A stretch of 64,000 nucleotides of DNA from NCBI RefSeq assembly GCF_002101595.1, contig NZ_LQOM01000037.1, positions 124,001 through 188,000 of the forward strand, given 5' to 3'. The translations under genes and the position numbers were made by a program. This DNA is from Mycobacterium celatum (lineage in GTDB: Bacteria > Actinomycetota > Actinomycetes > Mycobacteriales > Mycobacteriaceae). The notes beneath the pieces were generated by a model that ran no database searches, was not told where the DNA came from, and saw only the letters and a list, made by a program, of their open reading frames with translations. Positions within the stretch are counted from its first letter, which is position 1; each line of letters opens with the position of its first letter. Positions 41,899 through 51,866 of this stretch are shown here, piece after piece.

Positions 41899-42531
41899 TC
41901 AGGGTCGATGTTTCTGCGGCGGTGTGATCCTGACGAGACCGGAGGCCAATCGGGTGAGGGCGACCAGCGCGTCACCTTTGGCTAATTCGCGGTCGGGCGC
42001 ATCGGCGATGAGCAGGGCGGCCTCGCACAGGCAACTGATCAACATGCTGGCGGTCATTGCAAGCGGCACATCGTGCAACTCCCCGCGATCGCGCAACGCC
42101 GAAAGTAGGCGCTGTAGCGGCGGGATGAGCAGTTCCTCGTCGATGCGCCGATAGAGCCGGCTCGTCAGCACCGCGGGCGCTTGTTTGAGCAGTTCCCGAT
42201 AGGCGCGATCGTCGACGATGGTGGTCAGGTAGTTCTCCATGAGCCGTTGACTGACCGCCCAACCGGGCGCGGCGCCGGTGGTGATTTGCTCAGCCGACTC
42301 CTCGATGACCGCTGCCAGCCGCGTGATGCGCGCCCGAAACAAGCGTTCGAATACCGAACGCTTGTCGGGAAAGTGGTGGTAGAAGGCGCCCTTGGTAACC
42401 GATGCGCGGGCGGCGATGTCATCGACACTGGCGCCGTCGAAACCGTGACTGACGAACAGCTCATCAGCGGCGGTGAGCAGCATCTCGCGCGTCTGGGCGG
42501 TGTAGGCAGCACGCCGGCTCTGGACAACCAT
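41899..42531 (-). CDS. TetR-family transcriptional regulator
   Basis: 210 residues. HTH at about 12-60 (REMLLTAADELFVSHGFDGA, then ASVTKGAFYHHFPDKRSVF). The ATG at 42531 lies 8 bases downstream of TACTGT (42545-42540), so the mRNA may be leaderless. Two palindromes in the gap to the divergent DUF2236 gene (42590) are probable operators. The DUF2236 genes on both sides (40888-41799 and 42590-43597) are likely targets. Confidence 0.9.
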   Translation of the reverse strand: MVVQSRRAAYTAQTREMLLTAADELFVSHGFDGASVDDIAARASVTKGAFYHHFPDKRSVFERLFRARITRLAAVIEESAEQITTGAAPGWAVSQRLMENYLTTIVDDRAYRELLKQAPAVLTSRLYRRIDEELLIPPLQRLLSALRDRGELHDVPLAMTASMLISCLCEAALLIADAPDRELAKGDALVALTRLASGLVRITPPQKHRP

Positions 42532-42539
42532 GGAAACCA

Positions 42540-42577
42540 ACAGTACCGTACTCTGAGTACGTTACCTACTCAGAGTA
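42540..42577. promoter_or_regulatory. Two tandem TetR operators between TetR and DUF2236 genes
   Basis: GTACTC-T-GAGTAC (42548-42560) and TACTC-A-GAGTA (42567-42577) are perfect palindromes with nearly the same arms, centred 18 bases apart. TACTGT (42545-42540, minus strand) is a possible -10 for the TetR gene. The arrangement fits cooperative binding of two TetR dimers that shut both divergent promoters. Confidence 0.7.
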
Positions 42578-42589
42578 TGTGGAGTCGCC

Positions 42590-43597
42590 GTGGCATCGTC
42601 GGTGAGGGGTACGGACGCGATGATCGTCCGGCTTTTCGGCAAGAGAGGACGGCGCGCAGTCGAGATAGCCGAAGCCCCGCGACTCGACGATGGCTACTTC
42701 GGACCCGGCTCAATCAGTTGGGAGGTGTGGGCCAATCCGGCGATCTTGGCCATGGCCGGCATTCTGGGGTCCATCGTGGCGGTGCTCGACCCTGTCGGCG
42801 CCGCGGGCGTGAGTCAGCACAGCAGCTACCCTTCCGATCCACTGGGCCGGGTCCAGCGAAGCAACGCCTACTTCGTAGGCGCCGTGTTCGGTGACTCCGC
42901 GACCGCCGACAAAGTCGGACGGGATCTGTTCCGTCGGCACTCGCACGTCAACGGCGTCGAACCCACCACGGGCAAGGCCTACCGCGCCAATGAGCTCGAG
43001 TACCTGATCTACACCTACGTCACCGGCTGGCCGTGCCTGTGGGACATCTACAAGGCGTTCAGCGGCAAGAAGTTGACCGAGGATGACGAGCGTGCCTTCT
43101 ACGCCGAGAACAACATCGTCGGCGAGTTGCTCGGCATCCCATCTGGGATGCTGCCACGCACGCCGGAAGAGGTGGAAGCCTATGTCCGCGACGCCGAGAA
43201 CAACAAGATGGCGCTCACGCCGGCAGCGCAGGAGTTGATCGACTTTTTCTTGCACCCACCGTTTACCCCGGCATGGCCAATGGCGATCGCCAGCCCGTTC
43301 TTGAGGGTGGTCACCTGGGCGGCGCTATCCCAAATGCGTCCCGGCGCACGCGAAGTCACCGGCATTCCTGCTATGCCGATCCGGACAGCGTTCGCCAAGG
43401 CGGCCCTGCGGATCGCGGTGCAGGCAGTCAAACTGCCGATCATCGACCGCGTTATCGCCCTCGGAGGGTTCGAGGCATGGGGCTACCGGCACAACGCGTT
43501 CCGCCATACTCCCGGCACGGGGCGAGTGCCGTTCACCCACAATCCGGGATTGCGGTTGCAACAAGGCAAAGGCGGCACTTTGCCGGCCCGGACGTAG
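42590..43597 (+). CDS. DUF2236 oxygenase-family protein
   Basis: 335 residues from a GTG with GGAG six bases upstream. It carries the DUF2236 core: WANPAILAMAGILGSIVAVL, GRDLFRRHSHVNG with the expected haem-ligand His, and LEYLIYTYVTGWPCLWDIYK. It is the last gene of the accessory block and ends 15 bases before the convergent regX3. The divergent TetR gene and tandem palindromes suggest inducible repression. Confidence 0.85.
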   Translation: MASSVRGTDAMIVRLFGKRGRRAVEIAEAPRLDDGYFGPGSISWEVWANPAILAMAGILGSIVAVLDPVGAAGVSQHSSYPSDPLGRVQRSNAYFVGAVFGDSATADKVGRDLFRRHSHVNGVEPTTGKAYRANELEYLIYTYVTGWPCLWDIYKAFSGKKLTEDDERAFYAENNIVGELLGIPSGMLPRTPEEVEAYVRDAENNKMALTPAAQELIDFFLHPPFTPAWPMAIASPFLRVVTWAALSQMRPGAREVTGIPAMPIRTAFAKAALRIAVQAVKLPIIDRVIALGGFEAWGYRHNAFRHTPGTGRVPFTHNPGLRLQQGKGGTLPART

Positions 43598-43612
43598 TGT
43601 TCGCGCTACTTA

Positions 43613-44296
43613 CTAGCCCTCGAGTTTGTAGCCCAGGCCGCGCACCGTGACCAGGTGCACGGGGTTGGCCGGGTCGGCCTCGATCTTGGAGCGCAGCCGC
43701 TTGACGTGCACGTCGAGCGTCTTGGTGTCGCCGACGTAGTCGGCGCCCCACACCCGATCGATCAGCTGCCCGCGGGTCAGCACCCGGCCGCTGTTACGCA
43801 TCAGGTACTCGAGCAGGTCGAATTCCTTGAGCGGCAACGTGATCTGCTCACCGTTCACCGACACCACGTGGCGTTCGACGTCCATGCGCACCGGTCCGGA
43901 TTCCAGCACTCCGTCGGCGACCTCGGAGTCGTCGTCGCCACCGCGGCGCAGTACTGCCCGAATCCGAGCGATCAACTCCCGCGCGGAATACGGCTTGGTC
44001 ACGTAGTCGTCGGCGCCCAACTCCAGGCCGACTACCTTGTCGATTTCGCTGTCGCGGGCGGTCACCATGATCACCGGGACGCTCGAGCGCGCGCGCAACT
44101 GCTTGCACACGTCGGTGCCGGACATGCCCGGCAGCATCAGGTCCAGCAGCACGATATCCGCACCGGCACGGTCGAATTCGGCCAGCGCCGACGGTCCGTC
44201 GGTCACCACGGTGGCCTCGAAGCCTTCCTTGCGTAACAGAAACGCCAGCGGATCGGCCAGCGACTCCTCGTCTTCCACGATCAGCACACTGGTCAT
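43613..44296 (-). CDS. regX3: Phosphate-responsive response regulator RegX3
   Basis: 227 residues. The receiver domain has the acidic pocket (VEDEE), phospho-acceptor Asp52 (LLDLMLPG), Thr79 and Lys101. The OmpR-type winged helix follows ([12 protein letters not shown], then [17 protein letters not shown]). RegX3 acts with SenX3 in phosphate starvation responses. Its ATG overlaps the senX3 stop (ATGA); in M. tuberculosis the two genes are separated by MIRU repeats, which are missing here. Confidence 0.97.
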   Translation of the reverse strand: MTSVLIVEDEESLADPLAFLLRKEGFEATVVTDGPSALAEFDRAGADIVLLDLMLPGMSGTDVCKQLRARSSVPVIMVTARDSEIDKVVGLELGADDYVTKPYSARELIARIRAVLRRGGDDDSEVADGVLESGPVRMDVERHVVSVNGEQITLPLKEFDLLEYLMRNSGRVLTRGQLIDRVWGADYVGDTKTLDVHVKRLRSKIEADPANPVHLVTVRGLGYKLEG

Positions 44297-45528
44297 CGAC
44301 GTAGTTCTTCCTCTCTTACGTGTGCAAGTGCTTTCTTGGGCCGGATTTGGGGCTCCGGCGGTTTGTCCGGTTGCTCACCAGTGTCCTGATAGGCCGGGAT
44401 GGACAGCGTGAACGTCGACCCGGTACCCGGCTGGCTCCACAATCCGATGCTGCCGTTGTGGTTTGCCGCGACGTGCTTGACAATCGCCAGTCCCAGCCCG
44501 GTGCCGCCGGTGGCCCGCGAGCGTGCCTTGTCGCCGCGGTAGAACCGCTCGAAGACGCGCTCCTGGTCCTTGCGCGGAATACCGATACCCCGGTCGGTGA
44601 CGGCGATCTCGACGTTGTTGCCGCGACGGCGGCGGCTGATCGACACCAGCGATCCGCGCGGCGAGTAGGCGATCGCGTTCGACACCAGGTTGGCCAGCGC
44701 GGTGATCAGCAGGGCCTGGTCCCCGAGGACCCGCAGGCCGCTCGGTTCGTCGGTGCGGACCCCGATGTCGGCGTTGTCCGCGGCCACTTTGTGACGCGAA
44801 ATCGCTTCGGACACAACGGTATCCACGTCCACAGCACCCAGATCGGGCAACCGCTCGGCGCCCTGCAGCCGGGACAGCTCTATCAGCTCGCCGATCATGT
44901 CGCCGAGCCGGTTGGCCTCGACGAGCACCTTCTCGCCGAAACGGCGGACCGTCTCGGGGTCGTCTGCGCAGGACAGCAGCGCCTCGGCCAGCACAGCCAT
45001 CGCACCGACCGGCGTCTTGAGTTCGTGGCTGACATTGGCGACGAAGTCGCGCCGCGTCGCCTCCATGCGGGCGTACTCGGATTGGTCGTAGACGAACACC
45101 ACCGCAAAGCGGCGGTCCTCCTCGCTGAGCAGCCGCGCCTGCCCGTGCACCGACAAGTCGGACCGGTCCGGCGCGGTGCGCTTACCCGGCAGCAGGTCGA
45201 ACTCGACGTCCTCACCGCTGGCCAGCGTCCGCCGCGCCGCATCCCAGGCCTCGTCGTCGAGCAGGCGATCCCGCACCAGGCCCAGTTCCCTGGCGCGGTC
45301 GTTGAGATAGACCACGTCGCGGTGGGTGTCCACGACGGCGGTGCCCAGCGGGGTCAGCGCGACGATGCGCTGCAGCATCTGCGCGACGGTGATACCGGCC
45401 CATTCGGCCGCCACCCGCTGCCGTCGTTCGACGACGCGCGGCGCCAGTCGGGTGCCGATCGCAATCCCGGTGGCCAACGCCAACAGAATCGAAACCCCGG
45501 CCAGCGACAGCGCCGAGAACACAGTCAC
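44293..45528 (-). CDS. senX3: Sensor histidine kinase SenX3
   Basis: 411 residues from a GTG. One N-terminal membrane helix (about 6-28) is followed by a PAS-like region, the H-box [12 protein letters not shown] with His168, and the N, G1 and G2 boxes ([34 protein letters not shown]). It phosphorylates RegX3. TAGGAT lies six bases upstream of the GTG, so the transcript may be leaderless. Order gpm1-senX3-regX3 is as in other mycobacteria. Confidence 0.96.
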   Translation of the reverse strand: MTVFSALSLAGVSILLALATGIAIGTRLAPRVVERRQRVAAEWAGITVAQMLQRIVALTPLGTAVVDTHRDVVYLNDRARELGLVRDRLLDDEAWDAARRTLASGEDVEFDLLPGKRTAPDRSDLSVHGQARLLSEEDRRFAVVFVYDQSEYARMEATRRDFVANVSHELKTPVGAMAVLAEALLSCADDPETVRRFGEKVLVEANRLGDMIGELIELSRLQGAERLPDLGAVDVDTVVSEAISRHKVAADNADIGVRTDEPSGLRVLGDQALLITALANLVSNAIAYSPRGSLVSISRRRRGNNVEIAVTDRGIGIPRKDQERVFERFYRGDKARSRATGGTGLGLAIVKHVAANHNGSIGLWSQPGTGSTFTLSIPAYQDTGEQPDKPPEPQIRPKKALAHVREEELRR

Positions 45529-45534
45529 ATAAAA

Positions 45535-45639
45535 ATCCTACAAATCCACATGAACTTCGCCCCAGCAGCGAGAGGCCAAAATCGGACATGTCACACGCTG
45601 CGGCGCAGGTATTCGACCGTTGTTCATGTGCTGTTTGCC
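45535..45639 (-). promoter_or_regulatory. senX3 promoter region with RegX3-box-like repeats
   Basis: On the minus strand TAGGAT (45540-45535) fits a -10 for transcription starting at the senX3 GTG. Upstream, GTTCATGTGCT-GTTTGCC (45622-45639 on the plus strand) has the 11-base period of OmpR-type half-sites, and ACATGAAC (45548-45555) is an inverted copy of its GTTCATGT. Autoregulation by RegX3 is known in mycobacteria. Assigning these repeats to RegX3 is inference. Confidence 0.4.
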
Positions 45640-45725
45640 AAACCGGGCCCCTATGCGCGCGTCTGGTGGCCAATTGTTGCACGCTTTTCGCACCATCGCG
45701 TGTCACAACTGGCCACTCGACGGGG

Positions 45726-46475
45726 CTACTTGGCGCCCTGGCTTGCCACCGCGGCCGCTCCGGCGGCGGCGGCTTCCGGATCCAGGTAGGTGCCGCCGAT
45801 GACGGTGGGCCGCAGGTCGTCGTCCAGGTCGTAGCGAAGCGGGATCCCGGTCGGGATGTTGAGCCCGACGACCTCCTCGTCGGACATGCCGTCGAGGTAT
45901 TTGACCAGCGCACGCAGCGAGTTGCCGTGCGCCGCGATCAGCACGGTCTTGCCACTGCGCAGGTCCGGCACGATGACGTCGGTGAAATAGGGCAGGAACC
46001 GGACCACCACGTCGGCCAGGCATTCGGTCAGCGGACCGCCGCCGATGTTGGCGTAGCGCGGGTCGGTGTCCTGGCTGAACTGGCTGCCCTTCTCGATCGG
46101 TGGCGGCGGCGTGTCGTAGCTGCGCCGCCACGCCATGAACTGCTCGTCGCCGTAGCGGGCCTTGGTCTCGGCCTTGTCCAGGCCCTGCAGCGCACCGTAG
46201 TGGCGCTCGTTGAGCCGCCAGCTGCGCCGCACCGGGATCCAGTGCCGGTCTGCGACGTCCAGCGCCAGATTGGCGGTGGTGATCGCCCGGCGCAGCAACG
46301 AGGTGTACACCACGTCGGGCAGGAGGTCGTGTCCGACCATCAGCTCGCCGCTGCGGACCGCCTCGGCACGGCCCTTGTCGGTCAGGTCGACGTCGACCCA
46401 ACCGGTGAACAGGTTGAGGGCGTTCCATTCGCTCTCGCCGTGGCGGAGCAGAACCAGCCTGGAAGTCTCTGCCAT
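45726..46475 (-). CDS. gpm1: 2,3-bisphosphoglycerate-dependent phosphoglycerate mutase
   Basis: 249 residues, the usual length. The phospho-histidine motif [10 protein letters not shown] (His12) and the second catalytic His in [10 protein letters not shown] are present. The enzyme interconverts 3- and 2-phosphoglycerate in glycolysis. The ATG at 46475 is chosen by homology ([13 protein letters not shown]); the frame is open further upstream. It follows the YbjN-like gene by 13 bases. Confidence 0.97.
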   Translation of the reverse strand: MAETSRLVLLRHGESEWNALNLFTGWVDVDLTDKGRAEAVRSGELMVGHDLLPDVVYTSLLRRAITTANLALDVADRHWIPVRRSWRLNERHYGALQGLDKAETKARYGDEQFMAWRRSYDTPPPPIEKGSQFSQDTDPRYANIGGGPLTECLADVVVRFLPYFTDVIVPDLRSGKTVLIAAHGNSLRALVKYLDGMSDEEVVGLNIPTGIPLRYDLDDDLRPTVIGGTYLDPEAAAAGAAAVASQGAK

Positions 46476-46488
46476 GCCGGAAAGTTTC

Positions 46489-46995
46489 TCACGACTCTTC
46501 ATCGTCGATCAGGTGGGCGAAGGCTTCCAGGTTCTTCAGCGACTCCCCGCGCGAGACCCGCCATTCCCATTCCTTTTGGATCGACGAGCGAAAACCCAAC
46601 TCCAGCAACGTATTAAAGTCCGAATCCACCGTCTCGAGCACTTGCCCGAGCACCCGGTCGACCTCGGCGGCGCTCACCGACGCCAGCGACATCCGGCCCA
46701 CCAGATAAATGTCGCCGACATTGTCGAGCGTGTACGCGACACCGTAGAGGCGGCGGTTGCGCCTGAGCAGAAACCGGTAGACGCCCTCGTGGTTTTCGTC
46801 GGGCTTGCGGCACACGAACGCCTCGACGCGCACCGAGTGCTCGCCGATGCTCAGGATGGTGTTGGTCTTGAGTTTGCGTTCGCCGGGCAGCTCCACAACC
46901 ACCCCGGGCGAGCCGCCGTGCGCACCCTCGTGCCGCGAGTAGGTCAGCTTGCTGGCCTCGAGAGCGTCCTCGATCACCTTCTGCACGTCAGTCAT
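46489..46995 (-). CDS. YbjN-domain protein (Rv0487-like)
   Basis: 168 residues, ATG overlapping the mshA stop. The sequence has the YbjN fold pattern, related to type III secretion chaperones: [20 protein letters not shown], then [20 protein letters not shown]. No catalytic residues are evident. It is consistently found between mshA and gpm1 in mycobacteria. A chaperone or regulatory role is possible but not shown. Confidence 0.88.
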   Translation of the reverse strand: MTDVQKVIEDALEASKLTYSRHEGAHGGSPGVVVELPGERKLKTNTILSIGEHSVRVEAFVCRKPDENHEGVYRFLLRRNRRLYGVAYTLDNVGDIYLVGRMSLASVSAAEVDRVLGQVLETVDSDFNTLLELGFRSSIQKEWEWRVSRGESLKNLEAFAHLIDDEES

Positions 46996-48266
46996 GCGCG
47001 CATCAACTCGCGGACCGGACCACGGGAAGCGAACTCGCCGATCGCGCGGCGGTAGCTGGCCAGCAGCGCGTCGACGGTGTTGTCCCACGAGAACGTCGCG
47101 GCATGCTCGACCGCGGAGCGGCTCATGGCACCGTCGAGCCGCAGCACCTTGTCGATGGCGTCGGCCCACCTGTCCACGTCGTGCCCGGACACCAGGGTGC
47201 CGCTGACCCCGTCGCGCACCGCCACCGGCAGCCCGCCGACAGCGGCCGCCACCACCGGCGTCCCGCAGGCTTGCGCCTCCACCGCGACCAAACCGAACGA
47301 CTCCGAATAGCTGGGCACCCCGACCAGATCGGCCGCCTGGAACAGCCTGGCCAGGTCCTCGCGGGACTGCGGCGGCAGGAACGTCACCCGGTCGCTGATA
47401 CCCAATTCGTCGGCCAGGCGAACCAACCCGTCCGGGGCGGCAAGACCGCTGCCCGACGGCCCGCCGGCCACCACGATGTGTACCCGCGGCAGTTTCGCGG
47501 CGGCGCGCAGCAGAATGTCGGGCGCCTTGAGCGGCTGGATCCGGCCGACGAAGGCCACCACATGCTGGTCGAGCGGCAACCCCAGCGCGGCGCGGGCAGC
47601 GCGGCGGTCCCCGGGCCGGAACACGTCCAAGTCCACGCCGGGATGCGCGACGTCGATCCGCGCGGGATCGGCATTGTGCAGCGAAACCAGTTGTGCCGCT
47701 TCCTCTTCGGTGTTGACGATCAGCCGGTCCGCCTCGTCGACAACCTGCTGTTCGCCGACCGTGCGCAGCGGCGGCTCGGGAGCGTCCCCGTCGGCCAGCG
47801 CCGCATTCTTCACCGCGGCCAGGGTGTGCGCGGTGTGCACCAGCGGCACCGCCCAGCGGTCCCGGGCCAGCCAGCCGACCTGCCCGGACAGCCAGTAGTG
47901 CGAATGCACGATGTCGTAGTAGCCGGGCTCGTGGGCGGCCTCGGCGCGCAGCACCCCGGCGGCGAACGCGCACAGCTGGGTGGGCAGGTCGTATTTGTCC
48001 AGGCCCTCGAACGGCCCGGCCACCACGTTGCGCACCAGCACACCGGGCGCCACCGGCACGACGGGCGGATCGGTGGACGCGGTGGCCCGGGTGAAGATCT
48101 CGACCTGAATGCCGCGGCGCGCCAGATGCAGTGCGCTTTGCAGCACGTAGACGTTCATTCCGCCGGCGTCCCCGGTGCCCGGCTGGGCCAGCGGCGAGGT
48201 GTGCACCGATAGCACCGCCACCCGGAGCTCGGAGACGTCCAGCCGGGGCAGCGCGTTATGTGGCAC
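46992..48266 (-). CDS. mshA: D-inositol-3-phosphate glycosyltransferase (mycothiol synthesis)
   Basis: 424 residues from a GTG. GT-B glycosyltransferase family 4: N-terminal [12 protein letters not shown] loop that binds inositol phosphate, [14 protein letters not shown] at the domain junction, and the [20 protein letters not shown] motif for UDP-sugar binding. MshA joins GlcNAc from UDP-GlcNAc to inositol-3-phosphate, the first step of mycothiol synthesis. It is coupled to the YbjN-like gene and lies 36 bases after the ROK regulator gene. Confidence 0.96.
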   Translation of the reverse strand: MPHNALPRLDVSELRVAVLSVHTSPLAQPGTGDAGGMNVYVLQSALHLARRGIQVEIFTRATASTDPPVVPVAPGVLVRNVVAGPFEGLDKYDLPTQLCAFAAGVLRAEAAHEPGYYDIVHSHYWLSGQVGWLARDRWAVPLVHTAHTLAAVKNAALADGDAPEPPLRTVGEQQVVDEADRLIVNTEEEAAQLVSLHNADPARIDVAHPGVDLDVFRPGDRRAARAALGLPLDQHVVAFVGRIQPLKAPDILLRAAAKLPRVHIVVAGGPSGSGLAAPDGLVRLADELGISDRVTFLPPQSREDLARLFQAADLVGVPSYSESFGLVAVEAQACGTPVVAAAVGGLPVAVRDGVSGTLVSGHDVDRWADAIDKVLRLDGAMSRSAVEHAATFSWDNTVDALLASYRRAIGEFASRGPVRELMRA

Positions 48267-48301
48267 ACCGCCATCTTTGCAGCACCGCCCGACGGGCCAC
48301 G

Positions 48302-49597
48302 TCAGGCGGACGATTCGGCTGCGGCGACCGGCAACACCGGGCCCTGTGCGCGCCGCATGGCACCGAGCGGATCGGCATACAGCCCGCCCAGCGACACGAT
48401 GCCGGCCCCGGCCTCCTGCACCCGGTTACCGAACGCAGTCACCCGGATTTGCCGCCGCGGCAGCACCGAGCGCGCGGCGAATGCCGCCTCGACGTGCGCC
48501 ATGCCCTCGGGGTATTCGGTGAACGCCTGCCCGCCGACCACCAGGTCGTCGGGGTTGAGCAGGTCACGCAGCAACGCGACCGCTTCACCGAGGACCCGGG
48601 CCCGCTCGGCCAGCAGGTCTTTGGCCTGCTGGTTGCCGCCCCGCGCGGCCTTGATCAGCTCCGTGATGCCCGAGCCGTTCCGCCCCGGCACCCGGACACC
48701 GGCCGGCAGACCCAGCCGCCTGGCCGCGGCCAGCACGGCCTCGTCGCTGACCGAGGACTCCAGTTGCCCGGAGCCGCCGAGCAGCTGGGACGTCGCGGGC
48801 AAGGTGGCGATGGTGCCCGGCCCGCTGGCCGGGCTGTGCACCCGCCCGTCGATCATCAGCGCATAGCCCACGGTTTCGCGGGCGTAGACGTACAGGCTGG
48901 TCGACGAATTCGGCCCGAACTGGCGCATGCCCAGCAGCAGCTCGGCCCCGGCCATCGCGTCGACGTGCGAGGCCACCGACACCGGCAGTCCCAGCGCCTC
49001 GGCCAGCACCGGGCCCACCGGCGCGTCGCGCCAGCCCAGCCGCGGATGGTCGACGTGCCCGGTGGCGCCGTCGACCGCCCCGCCGATCGCCACCCCGGCC
49101 CACAGCGGCCGCCGCCGGTGCCAGCGCCGCAGGTAGCGGCGGGCGCCGTCGGCCAGCGACGCCAGCGCTGACGTGTGCCCGTTCAGCGGTGTCGCGGTCT
49201 CGACGGCGTCCAGCGTGCGGCCCAACAGGTCGGTGGCCACGATGCTGGTGGTTCGCGCCCCGATGTGGATGCCCAACGTCAGGAACGGCTCGTGGTTGAC
49301 CTCGACGGGCACCCGCGGGCGCCCGATGGCGCCGGCAACCGCGAGGTCGGCGCGTTCGCGCAGCAGACCGGCGTCGAGCAGCGCGATGACCTGGCGATTG
49401 ACCGTGGCGATGCTCAGCGAGGTGGCTTGGGCGATGACGTCGCGGCCGATCGGGCCGCGCAGCCGCACCGCCCGAAACACCGACGCCGCGGCGGAGTCGG
49501 AGAGGTGCAGCGACGGCGCCACGACGCGGCGGGCCCGCAGCGGGGTCTTGCGGCTGTGCGAGTGGCTGGTGACGGTACTGAGAGTGGTGGTGCGCAC
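48302..49597 (-). CDS. ROK-family transcriptional regulator (Rv0485-like)
   Basis: 431 residues from a GTG. A MarR/NagC-like winged helix at about 30-90 ([20 protein letters not shown], then [19 protein letters not shown]) precedes a ROK sugar-kinase-like domain ([29 protein letters not shown], and a C-terminal [11 protein letters not shown]). The usual zinc-binding Cys cluster of ROK kinases (CxCGxxGC) is absent, so a purely regulatory role is likely. The M. tuberculosis counterpart Rv0485 was reported to control a pe/ppe gene pair. Confidence 0.92.
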   Translation of the reverse strand: MRTTTLSTVTSHSHSRKTPLRARRVVAPSLHLSDSAAASVFRAVRLRGPIGRDVIAQATSLSIATVNRQVIALLDAGLLRERADLAVAGAIGRPRVPVEVNHEPFLTLGIHIGARTTSIVATDLLGRTLDAVETATPLNGHTSALASLADGARRYLRRWHRRRPLWAGVAIGGAVDGATGHVDHPRLGWRDAPVGPVLAEALGLPVSVASHVDAMAGAELLLGMRQFGPNSSTSLYVYARETVGYALMIDGRVHSPASGPGTIATLPATSQLLGGSGQLESSVSDEAVLAAARRLGLPAGVRVPGRNGSGITELIKAARGGNQQAKDLLAERARVLGEAVALLRDLLNPDDLVVGGQAFTEYPEGMAHVEAAFAARSVLPRRQIRVTAFGNRVQEAGAGIVSLGGLYADPLGAMRRAQGPVLPVAAAESSA

Positions 49598-49793
49598 GGG
49601 CGTGTGTCCTTATCCGAGTTCCGATGGCGGGTCCTGGCCGCACGCCGGCTTCGGTGGTTCTGCAAGGCCGGTCAGGCGCGGCAAAGTGCGCAGCGACAAC
49701 ATGCGCAGTCCGCGAACAGACACGCGGACGTCAGACCGAACACAGCGCTGGAGTACACACCAGGAATTTAGCACGGTTATTAAAGTGGTCCCG

Positions 49794-50534
49794 ATGACGA
49801 CTTCGAAGCGCGTCGCCGTGGTCACCGGCGCCAGCGCCGGAATCGGCGAGGCGACCGCGAGAACCCTTGCGGCTCAAGGCTTTCACGTGGTGGCGGTGGC
49901 ACGCCGGGCCGACCGGATCGAGAAGCTGGCCGCCGAGATCGGCGGCTCCGCGGCAGTGGCAGACGTCACCGACTGCGCCGCGGTGGACGCGCTCGCCGCC
50001 GGGCTGGACCGGGTCGACGTGCTGGTCAACAACGCCGGCGGGGCCAAGGGCCTGGAGCCGGTGGCCGAGGCCGACCTGGAGCACTGGCGCTGGATGTGGG
50101 AGACCAACGTGCTCGGCACGCTGCGAATGACCCGCGCGCTGCTGCCCAAGCTGATCGCATCCGGCGACGGCCTGATCGTCACGATCACCTCGGTCGCGGC
50201 GTTCGAGGTGTACGACGGCGGCGCCGGCTACACCTCGGCCAAGCACGCGCAGGGCGCGCTGCACCGCACGCTGCGCGGCGAGCTGCTGGGAAAACCGGTG
50301 CGGCTCACCGAGATTGCGCCCGGCGCCGTCGAAACGGAGTTCTCGCTGGTGCGCTTCGGCGGCGACCAGCAGCGCGCAGACGCGGTCTACGAGGGGATGA
50401 CACCGTTGGTGGCCGCCGACATCGCCGAAGTGATCGGGTTCGTGGCGTCGCGGCCGTCGCACGTCAACGTCGACCAGATCGTGATCCGGCCGCGCGATCA
50501 GGCTACCGCTAGCCGCCGGGTCGGACGCTCGTAG
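49794..50534 (+). CDS. Short-chain dehydrogenase/reductase (Rv0484c-like)
   Basis: 246 residues. Compact SDR with TGASAGIG at about residue 11, NNAG, catalytic Ser in [13 protein letters not shown], and the product-side APGAVETEF. The pattern is close to E. coli YdfG-type NADP-dependent hydroxyacid dehydrogenases. The gap to the divergent ROK regulator (196 bases) contains an AT-rich GGTTATTAAAG near the start. Its last 26 bases overlap the end of lprQ on the other strand. Confidence 0.93.
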   Translation: MTTSKRVAVVTGASAGIGEATARTLAAQGFHVVAVARRADRIEKLAAEIGGSAAVADVTDCAAVDALAAGLDRVDVLVNNAGGAKGLEPVAEADLEHWRWMWETNVLGTLRMTRALLPKLIASGDGLIVTITSVAAFEVYDGGAGYTSAKHAQGALHRTLRGELLGKPVRLTEIAPGAVETEFSLVRFGGDQQRADAVYEGMTPLVAADIAEVIGFVASRPSHVNVDQIVIRPRDQATASRRVGRS

Positions 50535-51819
50535 TCGGGGTGCCCGAGAGCGTCGGCGCATCCTTGGGCGTGGCCGGGGCACTGCGCGGCAGCGATGCCG
50601 GTGACGGCTTGGACCCGTTGGCCGGCGGCAGCGCCGACATCGACACCCAGGTATCCCAGTCCACGGCCCAGTCCCAGATGTCGCCGTCGGCGTAGGACAG
50701 CTCGATCCGGCTGCCGGTCACCTCGACCGGGTCACCGTAGATCGCGCTGTTGAAATACTGCTCGGCGTCGGCCGTCGACAGGTTGATGCAGCCGTTGGTC
50801 ACGTTCGAATTGCCTTGTGCGCCAGCACTTGCCGGGTTGGCGTGGATGAATTCGCCGTTGTTGGAAATGCGGACCGCCCAGCGTTCGTGGATGTTGCTGT
50901 ACCCGGCGGCCGGGTTGGACATGTAGAAGTCGGAGTATTTCTCGCTGACCACGTGGATGCCGTTGCGGGTGACGTTGCGCGGCTTGTCGCCCTCGCCGTA
51001 GCTGCACGGGAAATCCATGATCACGCCCTCGTCGCGGACCACCTGGATGCGGTGCGACGAGATTTCGGCCTTGACCACCTGGCGCCGGCCGATCGAAAAG
51101 CTCAGGCTCATGTCCTGCTTGCCGTAGGCGCCGTCGCCGAACGCCAGCCCGTAGAGCTTGGCCTCGACATTGACCTTGGTTCCGGCCGGGTAGTACTCGC
51201 GGGTGCGGTAGTGCACCCGCGCTCCCTCCGCCTCGTCGGGCAGCCAGGCCCAACTGCCCTCGACGGGCGGGTCGGTGGTGACCTTCAGTGCACGCTCGAC
51301 GGCGGCCTTGTCGGAAATCGGCGAGTCGAACTGGATGATGATCGGCGCCGCCACCCCGACCGTCTGCCCGTCGGCCAGCTGGAATCCACCGTCGATCACC
51401 CTGGTGGGCGTGACCGTGGTGAGCTTGCCGGCCACCGGCACGGCCTTGCCGTCATGGCCGACAACGGAGCCGCTCCACGTGTAGGTGGCGTCGTAGCCGA
51501 GCGGCTCGGTGATGGTGTAGACGGTGCGGTCGCGGTTGAGCGCCCCGGCCACCACCTTGCCGGCCGAATTGGTCAGTGCCACCTTCTGAAACCAGCCGTC
51601 GCGCACCTCGACGCTGATCGGTGCCGTGGGCACCACGTCCTCGGCCTTGTCGGCCGGATGGAACGTCAAACTCGGCGCCGCCGGTGGCTTGGCCTTCTCG
51701 GCCTGCTTGGTCGACCCCCCGACACAAGCGGCCAGCACGTTGGGCGCCAACATCCCCACCACCAGCGTCGACAATGCCCGGCGCCGGTTGATCGACGGCA
51801 GGTCGCGCGCTGTGTTCAC
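50509..51819 (-). CDS. lprQ: L,D-transpeptidase lipoprotein (LdtMt5-like)
   Basis: 436 residues from a GTG. The signal sequence [13 protein letters not shown] with lipobox LAAC (Cys32) marks a lipoprotein; the twin Arg hints at Tat export. Two Ig-like domains precede the YkuD catalytic domain, which contains [13 protein letters not shown] and [10 protein letters not shown] with the catalytic Cys. The usual SHGC is TNGC here, as I recall for M. tuberculosis LdtMt5 (Rv0483). The Pro/Ser/Thr-rich C-terminus follows a [10 protein letters not shown] segment. It forms 3-3 crosslinks in peptidoglycan. It lies 47 bases after the murB start-side gene. Confidence 0.95.
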   Translation of the reverse strand: MNTARDLPSINRRRALSTLVVGMLAPNVLAACVGGSTKQAEKAKPPAAPSLTFHPADKAEDVVPTAPISVEVRDGWFQKVALTNSAGKVVAGALNRDRTVYTITEPLGYDATYTWSGSVVGHDGKAVPVAGKLTTVTPTRVIDGGFQLADGQTVGVAAPIIIQFDSPISDKAAVERALKVTTDPPVEGSWAWLPDEAEGARVHYRTREYYPAGTKVNVEAKLYGLAFGDGAYGKQDMSLSFSIGRRQVVKAEISSHRIQVVRDEGVIMDFPCSYGEGDKPRNVTRNGIHVVSEKYSDFYMSNPAAGYSNIHERWAVRISNNGEFIHANPASAGAQGNSNVTNGCINLSTADAEQYFNSAIYGDPVEVTGSRIELSYADGDIWDWAVDWDTWVSMSALPPANGSKPSPASLPRSAPATPKDAPTLSGTPTTSVRPGG

Positions 51820-51866
51820 GACAGACAAAGATACCGGCGAAAACGACCCTCCCCGCGCACGTGCGG

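Noticed and set aside
5974..43612. Prophage or integrative element
   Set aside because: No integrase, transposase, phage structural genes, att-like direct repeats or tRNA were seen at the edges.
50509..51819. TNGC instead of SHGC in the L,D-transpeptidase considered as an inactivating change
   Set aside because: As I recall, M. tuberculosis LdtMt5 has the same variation and is active, so it is a family trait.
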